From Clostridia bacterium (GTDB taxonomy: Bacteria > Bacillota > Clostridia > Caldicoprobacterales > Caldicoprobacteraceae): a stretch of DNA of 5,750 nucleotides. The position numbers and the translations under genes were made by a program. Below are positions 1 through 4,798 of the stretch, piece after piece (position 1 is the stretch's first letter; each line of letters begins with the position of its first letter). The notes beneath the pieces are model-generated. The model saw only the letters and a list, made by a program, of their open reading frames with translations. It ran no database searches and had not been told where the DNA came from. Location of the stretch: assembly GCA_017577715.1 (NCBI GenBank), contig PKRC01000032.1, positions 1-5,750 on the forward strand, read 5' to 3'.

Positions 1-513
1 TCCCTTACCTTTATTACCATGGCATCTACTATAACAAATGGAAACCTCTTTTCATTACGCGGTCTGGTAATCCATCCTTGAACTACTGGATCGAGGTTCT
101 TGCATAGCTCAGATATAGTAGATCTGGAAAATTCAGTACCGCAAAGTTCATATGTTATTTCTTCAACCTTCCTTGTAGATACACCATTAACTACCATTTC
201 CATTAGGGCAAGTAATAGTGCCTGTTCACTCCGTTGATAACGTTGAAATAAATCAGTTGTAAATTTCCCATACCTAAACCTAGGAATCTGCAATACTATA
301 TTCCCAACTCTTGTGTCTAATCCTCCCTCTTTTGTAATAACCGTTACGATAATCTTCTCTTTCTTTAGTCCTTTCATATGGTTCGGCTTTAATCTGTTCG
401 GTAGCCTGTGCCTGCAGTACTTGATTCAACACAGACTCTAGTAACTTAGCCATACCTTCATCTTTAGCTCCTTTTAAAAAAAGATAGTGCAAAATTTCAG
501 AATCAATGGTAAT
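1..513 (-). pseudogene. IS256-family transposase, body (frameshifted, disrupted, partial)
   Basis: This encodes the N-terminal half of a mutator-type DDE transposase. From 508 the minus strand reads IDSEILHYLFLKGAKDEGMA, then LLESVLNQVLQAQATEQ, up to YRNGYYK, which are typical IS256 family features. The frame then closes at a TAG near 282. A different frame opens between about 335 and 322 and reads TRVGNIVLQIPRFRYGKF, QRYQRSEQALLLALMEM, GVSTRKVEEITYELCG and FVIVDAMVIKVR. The D of VIVDAM is the likely first catalytic aspartate. One extra base (or two missing) near the AAAAGAGGGAGG run explains the break. The true start is at 4144, across the inserted transposon. An apparent TTG start at 528 lies inside the transposon end and is an artefact of the junction. 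The gene continues beyond position 1. Confidence 0.9.
509..513. repeat. Target site duplication, left copy (GTAAT)
   Basis: GTAAT directly abuts the left terminal repeat of the transposon and is repeated at 4125-4129 next to the right terminus. Removing one copy together with 514-4124 restores an open, family-typical IS256 start, MAQYNITIDSEIL. Flanking identity extends by chance to 10 bases (GTAATATTGT at 509-518 and 4125-4134). Five bases is chosen because it leaves the two termini symmetrical. Confidence 0.85.
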
Positions 514-533
514 ATTGTCAATTCTCAAATTAA
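514..533 (+). repeat. Left terminal inverted repeat of the transposon
   Basis: ATTGTCAATTCTCAAATTAA. It matches the reverse complement of 4105-4124 at 18 of 20 positions. The last 12 bases are the first copy of the internal end motif, 8 bases from the terminus, the same offset as on the right. Confidence 0.9.
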
Positions 534-622
534 AACAGAAAATATTCTCAGATTAATTTAGACAGAAATTACCAATAATTAGTGAATATCTTCAAATTAA
601 ATAAGACCGTTTTTCAAATTAA
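522..622 (+). repeat. Left-end array of four 12-bp transposase-site motifs
   Basis: Four direct copies of one motif: TTCTCAAATTAA (522-533), TTCTCAGATTAA (545-556), TCTTCAAATTAA (589-600) and TTTTCAAATTAA (611-622). Start-to-start distances are 23, 44 and 22 bases, so sites fall on one face of the helix about every two turns with one position skipped. Weaker look-alikes lie further in (TTCAGCTTAA at 630-639 and TTGTCAGAT at 660-668). By analogy with Tn7 and Tn5053 ends, these are probably binding sites for the transposase encoded at 1849-3219. Confidence 0.75.
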
Positions 623-693
623 GGTGGCATTCAGCTTAAAATCAAGTTAAAATGCAGTCTTGTCAGATATCTTTCTGCTGTGGTATCATAATT

Positions 694-721
694 AAAAAAT
701 TGAGGCAGCAAATGCTGCCTC
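694..721 (-). terminator. Rho-independent terminator of the transposon operon
   Basis: On the minus strand GAGGCAGC pairs with GCTGCCTC around a four-base loop and is followed by AATTTTTT. It lies 26 bases after the stop of the 93-residue gene, ends the operon, and would keep transcription from running into the left-end binding sites. The plus strand lacks a T-run, so it works in one direction. Confidence 0.85.
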
Positions 722-747
722 TGTAGAATAAAGTTGGAAAAGATACA

Positions 748-1029
748 TTAAAACATACACATTTGGAATCCTGTAAGTGCGATTTTAACCAGCTCAGCAC
801 GCTTTTTACCAATGCGATTCAGCAGTGTAGGGTTTAAATCACCTGTTGTAGAAAACATCTTTTTGCCATGGTATCTTGCATAGTAGAGAATGAGTTCGGT
901 AAACTCATTCTCGCTAATTTTTAAGGCAATGTAATCGTCAGCGGCTTGCTTAATCTGCAGTGCCAACATCTTTACGGTTGTAGGGTTTTTCAGTATTTTT
1001 TCGTACCTTTTGAACTTGTTTTGTACCAT
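748..1029 (-). CDS. Small transposon-borne protein of unknown function (93 aa)
   Basis: I do not recognise its function. The protein is small and basic: MVQNKFKRYEKILKNPTTVK opens a mostly helical sequence, with IKQAADDYIALKISENEFTE (26-45), YYARYHGKKMF (49-59), NPTLLNRIGKKRAELV (66-81) and an aromatic end (FQMCMF). It has no signal peptide, membrane span or cysteine cluster. From memory it resembles small conserved clostridial proteins with an NPTTVK...NPT...IGKKR pattern (possibly the TIGR04540 group; this assignment needs a search). The start at 1029 is chosen over an upstream one at 1080 because GAGGAGG (1037-1043) lies seven bases before it and the upstream frame would overlap the ATPase gene. 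It starts 16 bases after the ATPase stop, so it is the last gene of the operon. A DNA-binding or accessory role in transposition is only a guess. Confidence 0.8.
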   Translation of the reverse strand: MVQNKFKRYEKILKNPTTVKMLALQIKQAADDYIALKISENEFTELILYYARYHGKKMFSTTGDLNPTLLNRIGKKRAELVKIALTGFQMCMF

Positions 1030-1045
1030 AATTGTTCCTCCTCTC

Positions 1046-1846
1046 CTAGAGGGTGATTTCGTTCTGGGCTTGATAGACAATCTCTTCGTCTATCAGCATT
1101 TTGTTTTGACTGGCGGCAAACATAAGACAGGTGGTGGCTAAGTTGTTTACCAGCCTGGGGAACCCTTTGGTATTGGCATAGATGGCCTGCAGTGCAGCTG
1201 GTGTGAATATATCCTGTGTAAGGCCAGCAATTTTCAATCGTGTTTTTATGTATTCCGGTAGTTCGTCTTTGGACAGGCCCTGCAGGGTATACTTGACAGC
1301 CAAACGCTGCCTTAAGGGGCTGTTGATATTGAGGGATAGCTTAGTTTTGATAAGCGGCTGACCAGAGAGTATTAGGATAAAAGGATTTGAAGAATCCATG
1401 TTGAAGTTGAATATGAGCCGCAAATCTTCGAGGACGGCATTGCTGGCCATATGAATTTCGTCCAGCATGATAACGGGAGTAATTCGCTGGTCGAAATAGT
1501 AAGACAAGATAGCTCTTTGAATCTGCTGAAACAGGGCGATTTTTTTGTATGCGGGAGTTTCGCCCAGCATGGAAGCCAGTCCGTGGTAAAACTCTTTTAC
1601 GGTGACCGTAGAGAGGGCGAAATAGCATACTTTGTACAGAGAAGGGTTTAAGGAGCTGGCGTATTGACGTAAAGCTGTAGATTTGCCTGTACCCGCTTCT
1701 CCCACTAGGAGACCTATGCCGCGGGTGTTCTGCAGATATTTAAGCCGTGAGATGAGCTCTTTTAAGTCCTGGCTCATAAACAAATCCTTATCGGGGATTT
1801 CTTTGGTAAAAGGGTTAAACTTAAGGCCAAAGAACTGCTCAAACAT
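1046..1846 (-). CDS. AAA+ transposition ATPase (ExeA/TniB/TnsC-like)
   Basis: A 266-residue ATPase, the likely partner of the upstream transposase. In related systems (MuB, TnsC, TniB, IstB) such proteins bind DNA in an ATP-dependent way, mark the target and activate the transposase. Visible parts are an ExeA-type N-terminus (FFGLKFNPF, 5-13), Walker A GEAGTGKST (49-57, Lys55), Walker B VIMLDE (125-130), a sensor-1-like LSGQP (160-164), an arginine-finger region SPLRQRL (176-182), and GFPRLVNNL (228-236) in the C-terminal lid, which is typical of the ExeA group. The ATG lies two bases after the transposase stop. Its ribosome binding site AAGGAGG is built from the last codons of the transposase gene (Lys-Glu-Asp-Glu), implying translational coupling. 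Length and motifs look complete. The match to the AAA+ transposition ATPases is strong; assignment to one named subfamily is less certain. Confidence 0.92.
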   Translation of the reverse strand: MFEQFFGLKFNPFTKEIPDKDLFMSQDLKELISRLKYLQNTRGIGLLVGEAGTGKSTALRQYASSLNPSLYKVCYFALSTVTVKEFYHGLASMLGETPAYKKIALFQQIQRAILSYYFDQRITPVIMLDEIHMASNAVLEDLRLIFNFNMDSSNPFILILSGQPLIKTKLSLNINSPLRQRLAVKYTLQGLSKDELPEYIKTRLKIAGLTQDIFTPAALQAIYANTKGFPRLVNNLATTCLMFAASQNKMLIDEEIVYQAQNEITL

Positions 1847-1848
1847 AT

Positions 1849-3219
1849 CTATTCATCCTCCTTCATCATGCTAGCAAAGGAAAGAGATGTGGAAAGGCTG
1901 CCTGACAAATCAGGTACAGGCTCAGAGAGTTCTTCGTAAGTGTTGGTATCACTTTTTCTGGTGTTTTCTGTGTGCCGTCTTTTTAGGTGGGCATTATCGT
2001 GGAAATTAACGCGGTAAGCCTGTCCCACTTTTTTCCCCTCATAGTAGAGTTTGAGGGGAATGTTGCTGTTGCTTTTTAGCCATTCAGGGTCGTATCTAAC
2101 TTCAAGGCGCATACCTGCAAACTTTTGGTCGGTTTCATACAGATAATTACCCACCTGCAGCGTAGCGTCGTGATATACTTTACGGCTGACCCGCACAAGG
2201 AAGATTTCATCCAGCTGGTTCAAGTCGTTAACTTGTCTAATCCGCGATATCTGTGACATAAAGAAATCGAAAGGGCTCATACCGATAGCGCTGTGGTGTT
2301 TGTGCTGGTAATCCTCATTGAGCCAGTTAAAATATCGTTCATTTAAGTCTTCAAGGCTTTTAATGGACTTAGGGTCAAGCCTGCTTAAGAAACGCATCCT
2401 GACGGTGTTAAAGAACCTTTCGATTTTTCCACGGCCCTGCGGCATAAAAGGTTGAGAGTGAATGAGCGAACAGCCCAACGCTGCACATATGTATTCCAGC
2501 TGTTGAGAACGGTAAATGCGGCCGTTGTCAGTGTAAAGCATCTTGGGTATCCCTCGTTTGGCTACCGCCTCTTTAAATGCTAGGCGCATGGCTTCAAAAT
2601 TCTGACTTAGATAGAACTGGGAATGGACACAAAATCGAGAGGCATCATCGATGAAAGCAAAAAGATAGGTTTGCCTCTTCGTTTTGCCATCCTGTATATA
2701 AGGGCCGTACATAACATCGGTTTGCCACAGCTCGTTGATATATTCATGGGAAAATCGTTTGAGCTCCTTTTCCTCTTCCCTGGGAATGTTGCACCCTTCT
2801 AATGTTTTTAAATTTAAATCCTCTAAAAACCGGTAAAATGTAGATAAAGATACCTGCTTAGGCAGAATTAATCCTTCACCCACCAGAGTCTCATAAAGCA
2901 CCGTGACCGGCATTTGTGGATTGTCTGCTTTTTTCTGTATAATTTTTTCAGCCAGTTCGGCATTTATCTTACGGCTTTTACCTTTGTCAGTCCTGTATCC
3001 CGGCTTTAAGGCATCAATGCCTCCACGCATGTACTCGCTAAGCCAATGCTGAAGGGTTTTGTATGAATACTTACGCGGCCCATAATACGGCATCTCAATC
3101 GGGGCTTGACAAAGCTCCTTGAAATACGCCTTCTGGTTTTCTACCTGCCCGTTGAGAACCGGGCTTATGAGTGAAAACTTCTTTAAGGCAATAGCTTCCC
3201 GGATACTATCATCCAACAT
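1849..3219 (-). CDS. DD35E transposase with Mu-type C-terminal domain (TniA/TnsB-like)
   Basis: A 456-residue DDE recombinase that should cut and join the transposon ends. Residues 1-140 form a helix-turn-helix region (for example YSYKTLQHWLSEYMRGGIDA, 51-70) of the kind that binds end repeats. The rve catalytic core follows: Asp168 in WQTDVMYGP, Asp231 in LYTDNGRIYRS, Glu267 in GRGKIERFF, with exactly 35 residues between the last two. Residues about 340-405 (VSRKVYHDATLQVGNYLYET onward) look like the Mu transposase C-terminal beta barrel. The tail (about 417-456) is Ser/Thr-rich and acidic, and may contact the ATPase as the TnsB and MuA tails do (inference). The start is fixed by AAGGAGG (3228-3234) eight bases upstream. 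It heads an operon with the ATPase and the 93-residue gene. Databases may label such proteins IS481-like; the ATPase partner favours the Tn7/Tn5053/Mu branch. Confidence 0.93.
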   Translation of the reverse strand: MLDDSIREAIALKKFSLISPVLNGQVENQKAYFKELCQAPIEMPYYGPRKYSYKTLQHWLSEYMRGGIDALKPGYRTDKGKSRKINAELAEKIIQKKADNPQMPVTVLYETLVGEGLILPKQVSLSTFYRFLEDLNLKTLEGCNIPREEEKELKRFSHEYINELWQTDVMYGPYIQDGKTKRQTYLFAFIDDASRFCVHSQFYLSQNFEAMRLAFKEAVAKRGIPKMLYTDNGRIYRSQQLEYICAALGCSLIHSQPFMPQGRGKIERFFNTVRMRFLSRLDPKSIKSLEDLNERYFNWLNEDYQHKHHSAIGMSPFDFFMSQISRIRQVNDLNQLDEIFLVRVSRKVYHDATLQVGNYLYETDQKFAGMRLEVRYDPEWLKSNSNIPLKLYYEGKKVGQAYRVNFHDNAHLKRRHTENTRKSDTNTYEELSEPVPDLSGSLSTSLSFASMMKEDE

Positions 3220-3273
3220 CTTTCATACCTCCTTAAACTGGTATGCCTGCTCAAAGTCAGGCTGTGTTTTATG

Positions 3274-3302
3274 ATAGTATTTTAAACCGCCGGGTCGCTC
3301 AA
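3274..3302 (-). promoter_or_regulatory. Probable promoter of the transposase operon
   Basis: The minus strand shows TTGAGC (3297-3302), a 17-base spacer, and TACTAT (3274-3279), upstream of the transposase start at 3219. Four of six bases match consensus in each box. A variant of the end motif (CGCTCAAATAAA, 3296-3307, 9 of 12) overlaps the -35 box, so the transposase might repress its own promoter. A weak hairpin (GCCTG with CAGGC, 3245-3262) lies in the leader. Confidence 0.45.
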
Positions 3303-3373
3303 ATAAAGGAAAATGAAGTGTTGCCAATCCTTTTTGAATTCCTTCTTCCCATTACCTTCTTTTGATGCTAAAA

Positions 3374-3970
3374 TTATTTGAGAAGGGTGAGGAATGATTT
3401 ACGGCATGTGTCGAAGAACCTTTGGGAGAAGGTGTGGATTGAGGGGAATCCTGCTTTGACGATGCCGAGAATCTTCCTTGCCCTCTCCCTTTTTTCTAGG
3501 CCTGCAGGAGGCAGGGTTATGCTGCTTATCTGTCTTAAACCATATTCGATAAAGTTGAGGTTATCTTTAAATCGCTTTGTATAAAAGCACATGTGCTGTC
3601 TGCTGATTGAAAAACCCGGATACTGCTTTTGAAACTCATAAAGGCATAAGTTTAGGCTACATTTTCGGTTCAGTGCTCTCTCTATACATTTTAGGATAAT
3701 TTCACTGCAGTACTGGAAACGAGGCAAGCAGAAGTGGGGGATGAAGGATACTGTTTTGCCACAATAAGGGCAGTAATACCTACGAATGAGTATTTTTCCA
3801 CTAAAACCGGCTTTGATATAGTACCTGTCATAGAATCCGTGTTTTTTCATTCGAACGGGCATCCTGCATTTGGGGTTTGTACAGCGGCCAGGTGCTTTAG
3901 GGAAAGGAAAGTTTTTACCCTGTTTAACGTATTCCTCAACCGTGCAATGTGTTTCAAACATAATTTGCAT
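3374..3970 (-). CDS. Zinc-ribbon DUF6431-like transposon protein (198 aa)
   Basis: First gene of the transposon, separated by 154 bases from the transposase gene. Its function is not established. Residues 30-70 hold a likely zinc ribbon: CTNPKC (Cys30, Cys35) and CPYC (Cys67, Cys70), separated by basic and aromatic residues (MKKHGFYDRYYIKAGF, ILIRRYY). The rest is basic; SISRQHMCFYTKRF (121-134) could be a helix-turn-helix recognition segment. The layout resembles the DUF6431 family, which as I recall sits beside rve transposase and AAA+ ATPase genes in clostridia. A target-choice role like that of zinc-binding TniQ/TnsD is an inference. The start at 3970 is preferred to the longer frame from 4054 because GGAGG (3980-3984) lies nine bases before it, while the upper ATG has no ribosome binding site and follows an end repeat. 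No clear promoter is seen; a lone TACAAT occurs on the minus strand at 3991-3996. Confidence 0.75.
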   Translation of the reverse strand: MQIMFETHCTVEEYVKQGKNFPFPKAPGRCTNPKCRMPVRMKKHGFYDRYYIKAGFSGKILIRRYYCPYCGKTVSFIPHFCLPRFQYCSEIILKCIERALNRKCSLNLCLYEFQKQYPGFSISRQHMCFYTKRFKDNLNFIEYGLRQISSITLPPAGLEKRERARKILGIVKAGFPSIHTFSQRFFDTCRKSFLTLLK

Positions 3971-3990
3971 GGTGGACCACCTCCACCATG
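3968..3990 (-). promoter_or_regulatory. Hairpin over the ribosome binding site and start codon of the zinc-ribbon gene
   Basis: On the transcript CATGGTGG (3990-3983) can pair perfectly with CCACCATG (3975-3968) around a seven-base loop. The start codon forms the end of the 3' arm. The GGAGG ribosome binding site spans the 5' arm and loop. If it folds, translation initiation would be damped, which would suit a regulatory protein needed in small amounts. The pairing is seen; the effect is inferred. Confidence 0.5.
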
Positions 3991-4058
3991 ATTGTACAAC
4001 AAAAAGAATGCTAAAATAAATCGAAAATTTTCGTCGAATTGCTTTAGTATTCATTTTG

Positions 4059-4082
4059 TTGTCAGATTATTTAATCTGACAA
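4059..4082. repeat. Right-end palindrome of two inverted end motifs
   Basis: A perfect 11-bp inverted repeat (TTGTCAGATTA, then TT, then TAATCTGACAA). Each half is a variant of the 12-bp end motif, so the right end holds one terminal site plus this head-to-head pair, unlike the direct array on the left. It is likely a transposase-binding site. Because it lies upstream of the first gene it could also act as an operator. Terminator use is unlikely, since no T-run follows on the minus strand. Confidence 0.65.
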
Positions 4083-4104
4083 TTTTACCTGGATTGGGGC
4101 TAAA

Positions 4105-4124
4105 TTAATTTGAGAATTTACAGT
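4105..4124 (-). repeat. Right terminal inverted repeat of the transposon
   Basis: Read on the minus strand: ACTGTAAATTCTCAAATTAA. It differs from the left repeat only at positions 2 and 6. Its inner 12 bases are identical to the left-end motif at 522-533. Confidence 0.9.
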
Positions 4125-4129
4125 GTAAT
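4125..4129. repeat. Target site duplication, right copy (GTAAT)
   Basis: Second copy of the five-base duplication, immediately outside the right terminus. Five-base duplications are usual for the Tn7, Tn5053 and Mu group, which fits the DDE transposase and AAA+ ATPase inside. Confidence 0.85.
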
Positions 4130-4144
4130 ATTGTATTGAGCCAT
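4125..4144 (-). pseudogene. IS256-family transposase, first seven codons
   Basis: The minus strand reads ATG GCT CAA TAC AAT ATT AC, giving MAQYNIT once the target duplication is collapsed onto 508. The joined N-terminus MAQYNITIDSEILHYLF matches what I know of Firmicute IS256 transposases, which commonly begin MAQYNIT followed by a DSEIL motif. The ribosome binding site GGAGGGA (4151-4157) sits six bases upstream of the ATG. The fragment shows that the transposon landed in codon 7. Confidence 0.88.
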
Positions 4145-4150
4145 TTCTCA

Positions 4151-4157
4151 TCCCTCC
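4151..4157 (-). promoter_or_regulatory. Ribosome binding site of the interrupted IS256 transposase
   Basis: GGAGGGA on the minus strand, six bases before the ATG at 4144. It fixes the original start of the split transposase and supports the reconstruction across the transposon. Confidence 0.8.
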
Positions 4158-4243
4158 AGTTAGGTTTTGGTTTTTACATTTTTAATTCTAACCAGAGGGG
4201 TGGGGGTGGCTCAACCCCTTTTTACACAATTATATGGACTTAA
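4158..4243 (-). other. IS256 leader and probable terminal region
   Basis: Non-coding leader of the IS256 element. It holds a G/C-rich run (4196-4219) in which AGGGG and CCCCT can pair, followed on the plus strand by TTTTT, which could stop transcription leaving the element. It is followed outward by TTTTTACACAATTATATGG, the likely element end. No clear promoter for the transposase was found. The outer boundary is approximate. Confidence 0.5.
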
Positions 4244-4408
4244 CTTAATAGACTTTCTCCAAACGTTTCCTATTTCCCTTCGATCCTTTAAAGTGTAATC
4301 TAAATCATAGAAATATTCCGACATGTGATGGGCCAATCTCTTTTCGTTTCCTCTGGGTTAATTATGTACCAATTAGTGATGCCTATTAGGGACTAGGGAA
4401 ATAGAAGT
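4244..4408 (-). pseudogene. Unrecognised coding remnant beside the IS256 element
   Basis: No intact gene is here. The minus strand from 4336 reads LAHHMSEYFYDLDYTLKDRR and then EIGNVWRKSI before entering the presumed IS256 end and stopping at 4211-4213. Just upstream another frame reads GITNWYIINPEETKR, so a frameshifted gene is possible. The peptide has the polar, aromatic make-up of real protein rather than random AT-rich translation, but I cannot name a family. It may be the C-terminal end of a host or mobile gene cut by the IS256 insertion. It could also be chance. Confidence 0.25.
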
Positions 4409-4756
4409 TTAAGTCTTATTTCTTGTTAGTTTCTCGTGGTGCCTATAAAGTAAGTACGAATCTATGATAAATATTAAAGCAAAAACAATGCAAAATGTAG
4501 CTTTAAAAATCTCATAACTTACGTTGAATATCAGCATTATTAACATGAATGATAAGAAAAAACTAGTCACAACAAAACTGATCGAGTGAGCTTCTGCCAT
4601 TTTGTTTTGAAGTTGTTTATCCTGTAAAATGTTAATATATCGACTAGTAAAAAAGTTAGAGAAAAAAGCAAAAAATGCAAAATACATATAAGATTTAAAA
4701 AATCCTAAAAAACCAAGAAAACCGAGAAAGCCTAACAACCAAAAGAATTTTTTCAT
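4409..4756 (-). CDS. Small membrane protein, DUF3796-like (115 aa)
   Basis: A hydrophobic protein with about three membrane spans (roughly 4-36, 58-79 and 82-104) and a short basic C-terminal tail (YRHHEKLTRNKT). The N-terminus is a striking repeat, LLGFLGFLGFLGFF (7-20), followed by a Phe-rich stretch (YFAFFAFFSNFF). This glycine/leucine/phenylalanine pattern fits the DUF3796 family of Firmicute membrane proteins, whose function is unknown and which often sit beside a small helix-turn-helix regulator; none is seen here. The start at 4756 is chosen over an in-frame ATG at 4774 because GGGAGG (4764-4769) lies seven bases before it. It is transcribed alone from a likely promoter at 4799-4828. 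It is the only apparently intact non-mobile gene in the window. Confidence 0.75.
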   Translation of the reverse strand: MKKFFWLLGFLGFLGFLGFFKSYMYFAFFAFFSNFFTSRYINILQDKQLQNKMAEAHSISFVVTSFFLSFMLIMLIFNVSYEIFKATFCIVFALIFIIDSYLLYRHHEKLTRNKT

Positions 4757-4798
4757 ACAAATTCCTCCCAACATGCATAATTATAACCTTATGTTAAA

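Larger units (their letters stand above)
514..4124 (-). mobile_element. Four-gene Mu/Tn7/Tn5053-type transposon, apparently intact
   Basis: A 3611-bp element bounded by 20-bp inverted repeats (18 of 20 matching) and a GTAAT target duplication. Read on the minus strand it carries a DUF6431-like zinc-ribbon protein, a DD35E transposase, an AAA+ ATPase and a 93-residue protein, then a terminator. Each end holds several copies of a 12-bp motif, as expected for transposases that assemble on several sites per end. All four reading frames are open with good ribosome binding sites, so the element may still be active. It lacks recognisable TnsA, TniQ, resolvase and cargo genes. The coding part looks richer in G+C than the flanks, consistent with arrival from elsewhere. 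The gene set is seen directly; the mechanism is inferred from relatives. Confidence 0.9.
1..4243 (-). mobile_element. IS256-family insertion sequence, partial and interrupted
   Basis: An IS256-type element read on the minus strand, split by the 514-4124 transposon and truncated by the left window edge. Its transposase start, ribosome binding site and leader lie at 4125-about 4243, and the body of the transposase lies at 1-513. The outer boundary near 4243 is an estimate. The stretch TTTTTACACAATTATATGG (4220-4238) resembles the TTTACACA-containing ends common in this family, but the opposite end is outside the window, so the inverted repeat and target duplication cannot be checked. The element cannot make a normal transposase because of the insertion and a separate frameshift. 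Confidence 0.75.

Noticed and set aside
526..528. TTG start for a protein covering 280-528
   Set aside because: The first codons lie in the transposon terminal repeat. The real start is the ATG at 4144 with its own ribosome binding site.
522..622. Repeat array as a CRISPR
   Set aside because: The repeats are 12 bp, spacing is 22 or 44 bases, and they lie at a transposon end. There are no unique spacer-sized inserts and no cas genes.
1030..1080. Longer start of the 93-residue protein at 1080
   Set aside because: It would overlap the end of the ATPase gene. A strong ribosome binding site supports 1029.
1341..1628. Second minus-strand frame inside the ATPase gene
   Set aside because: Off-frame shadow of the ATPase with no domain features.
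1451..1874. Plus-strand frames within the ATPase gene (1451-1651 and 1683-1874)
   Set aside because: They are antisense to a gene with clear Walker motifs, and lack ribosome binding sites and recognisable motifs.
3300..3350. 17-codon leader peptide upstream of the transposase gene (MGRRNSKRIGNTSFSFI)
   Set aside because: The only AAGG before its ATG is too close, and it starts upstream of the likely promoter.
3378..3991. Plus-strand frames opposite the zinc-ribbon gene (3378-3584 and 3734-3991)
   Set aside because: Antisense shadows. The minus-strand frame has paired cysteine motifs and a good ribosome binding site.
3971..4054. Upstream 28-codon extension of the zinc-ribbon protein from ATG 4054
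   Set aside because: No ribosome binding site precedes 4054, and the segment covers palindromic control sequence. The start at 3970 has GGAGG nine bases upstream.
4059..4082. Palindrome as a transcription terminator
   Set aside because: It is AT-rich with no T-run after it on the minus strand, and its halves match the transposon end motif better.
516..4122. Transposon termini placed at TGT...ACA (516-4122)
   Set aside because: These TG/CA ends look attractive, but the flanking five bases would then be AATAT and GTGTA, which do not match, and the IS256 frame would not be restored.
4757..4774. Start of the membrane protein at 4774
   Set aside because: The ribosome binding site GGGAGG lies inside this stretch, placing the start at 4756.
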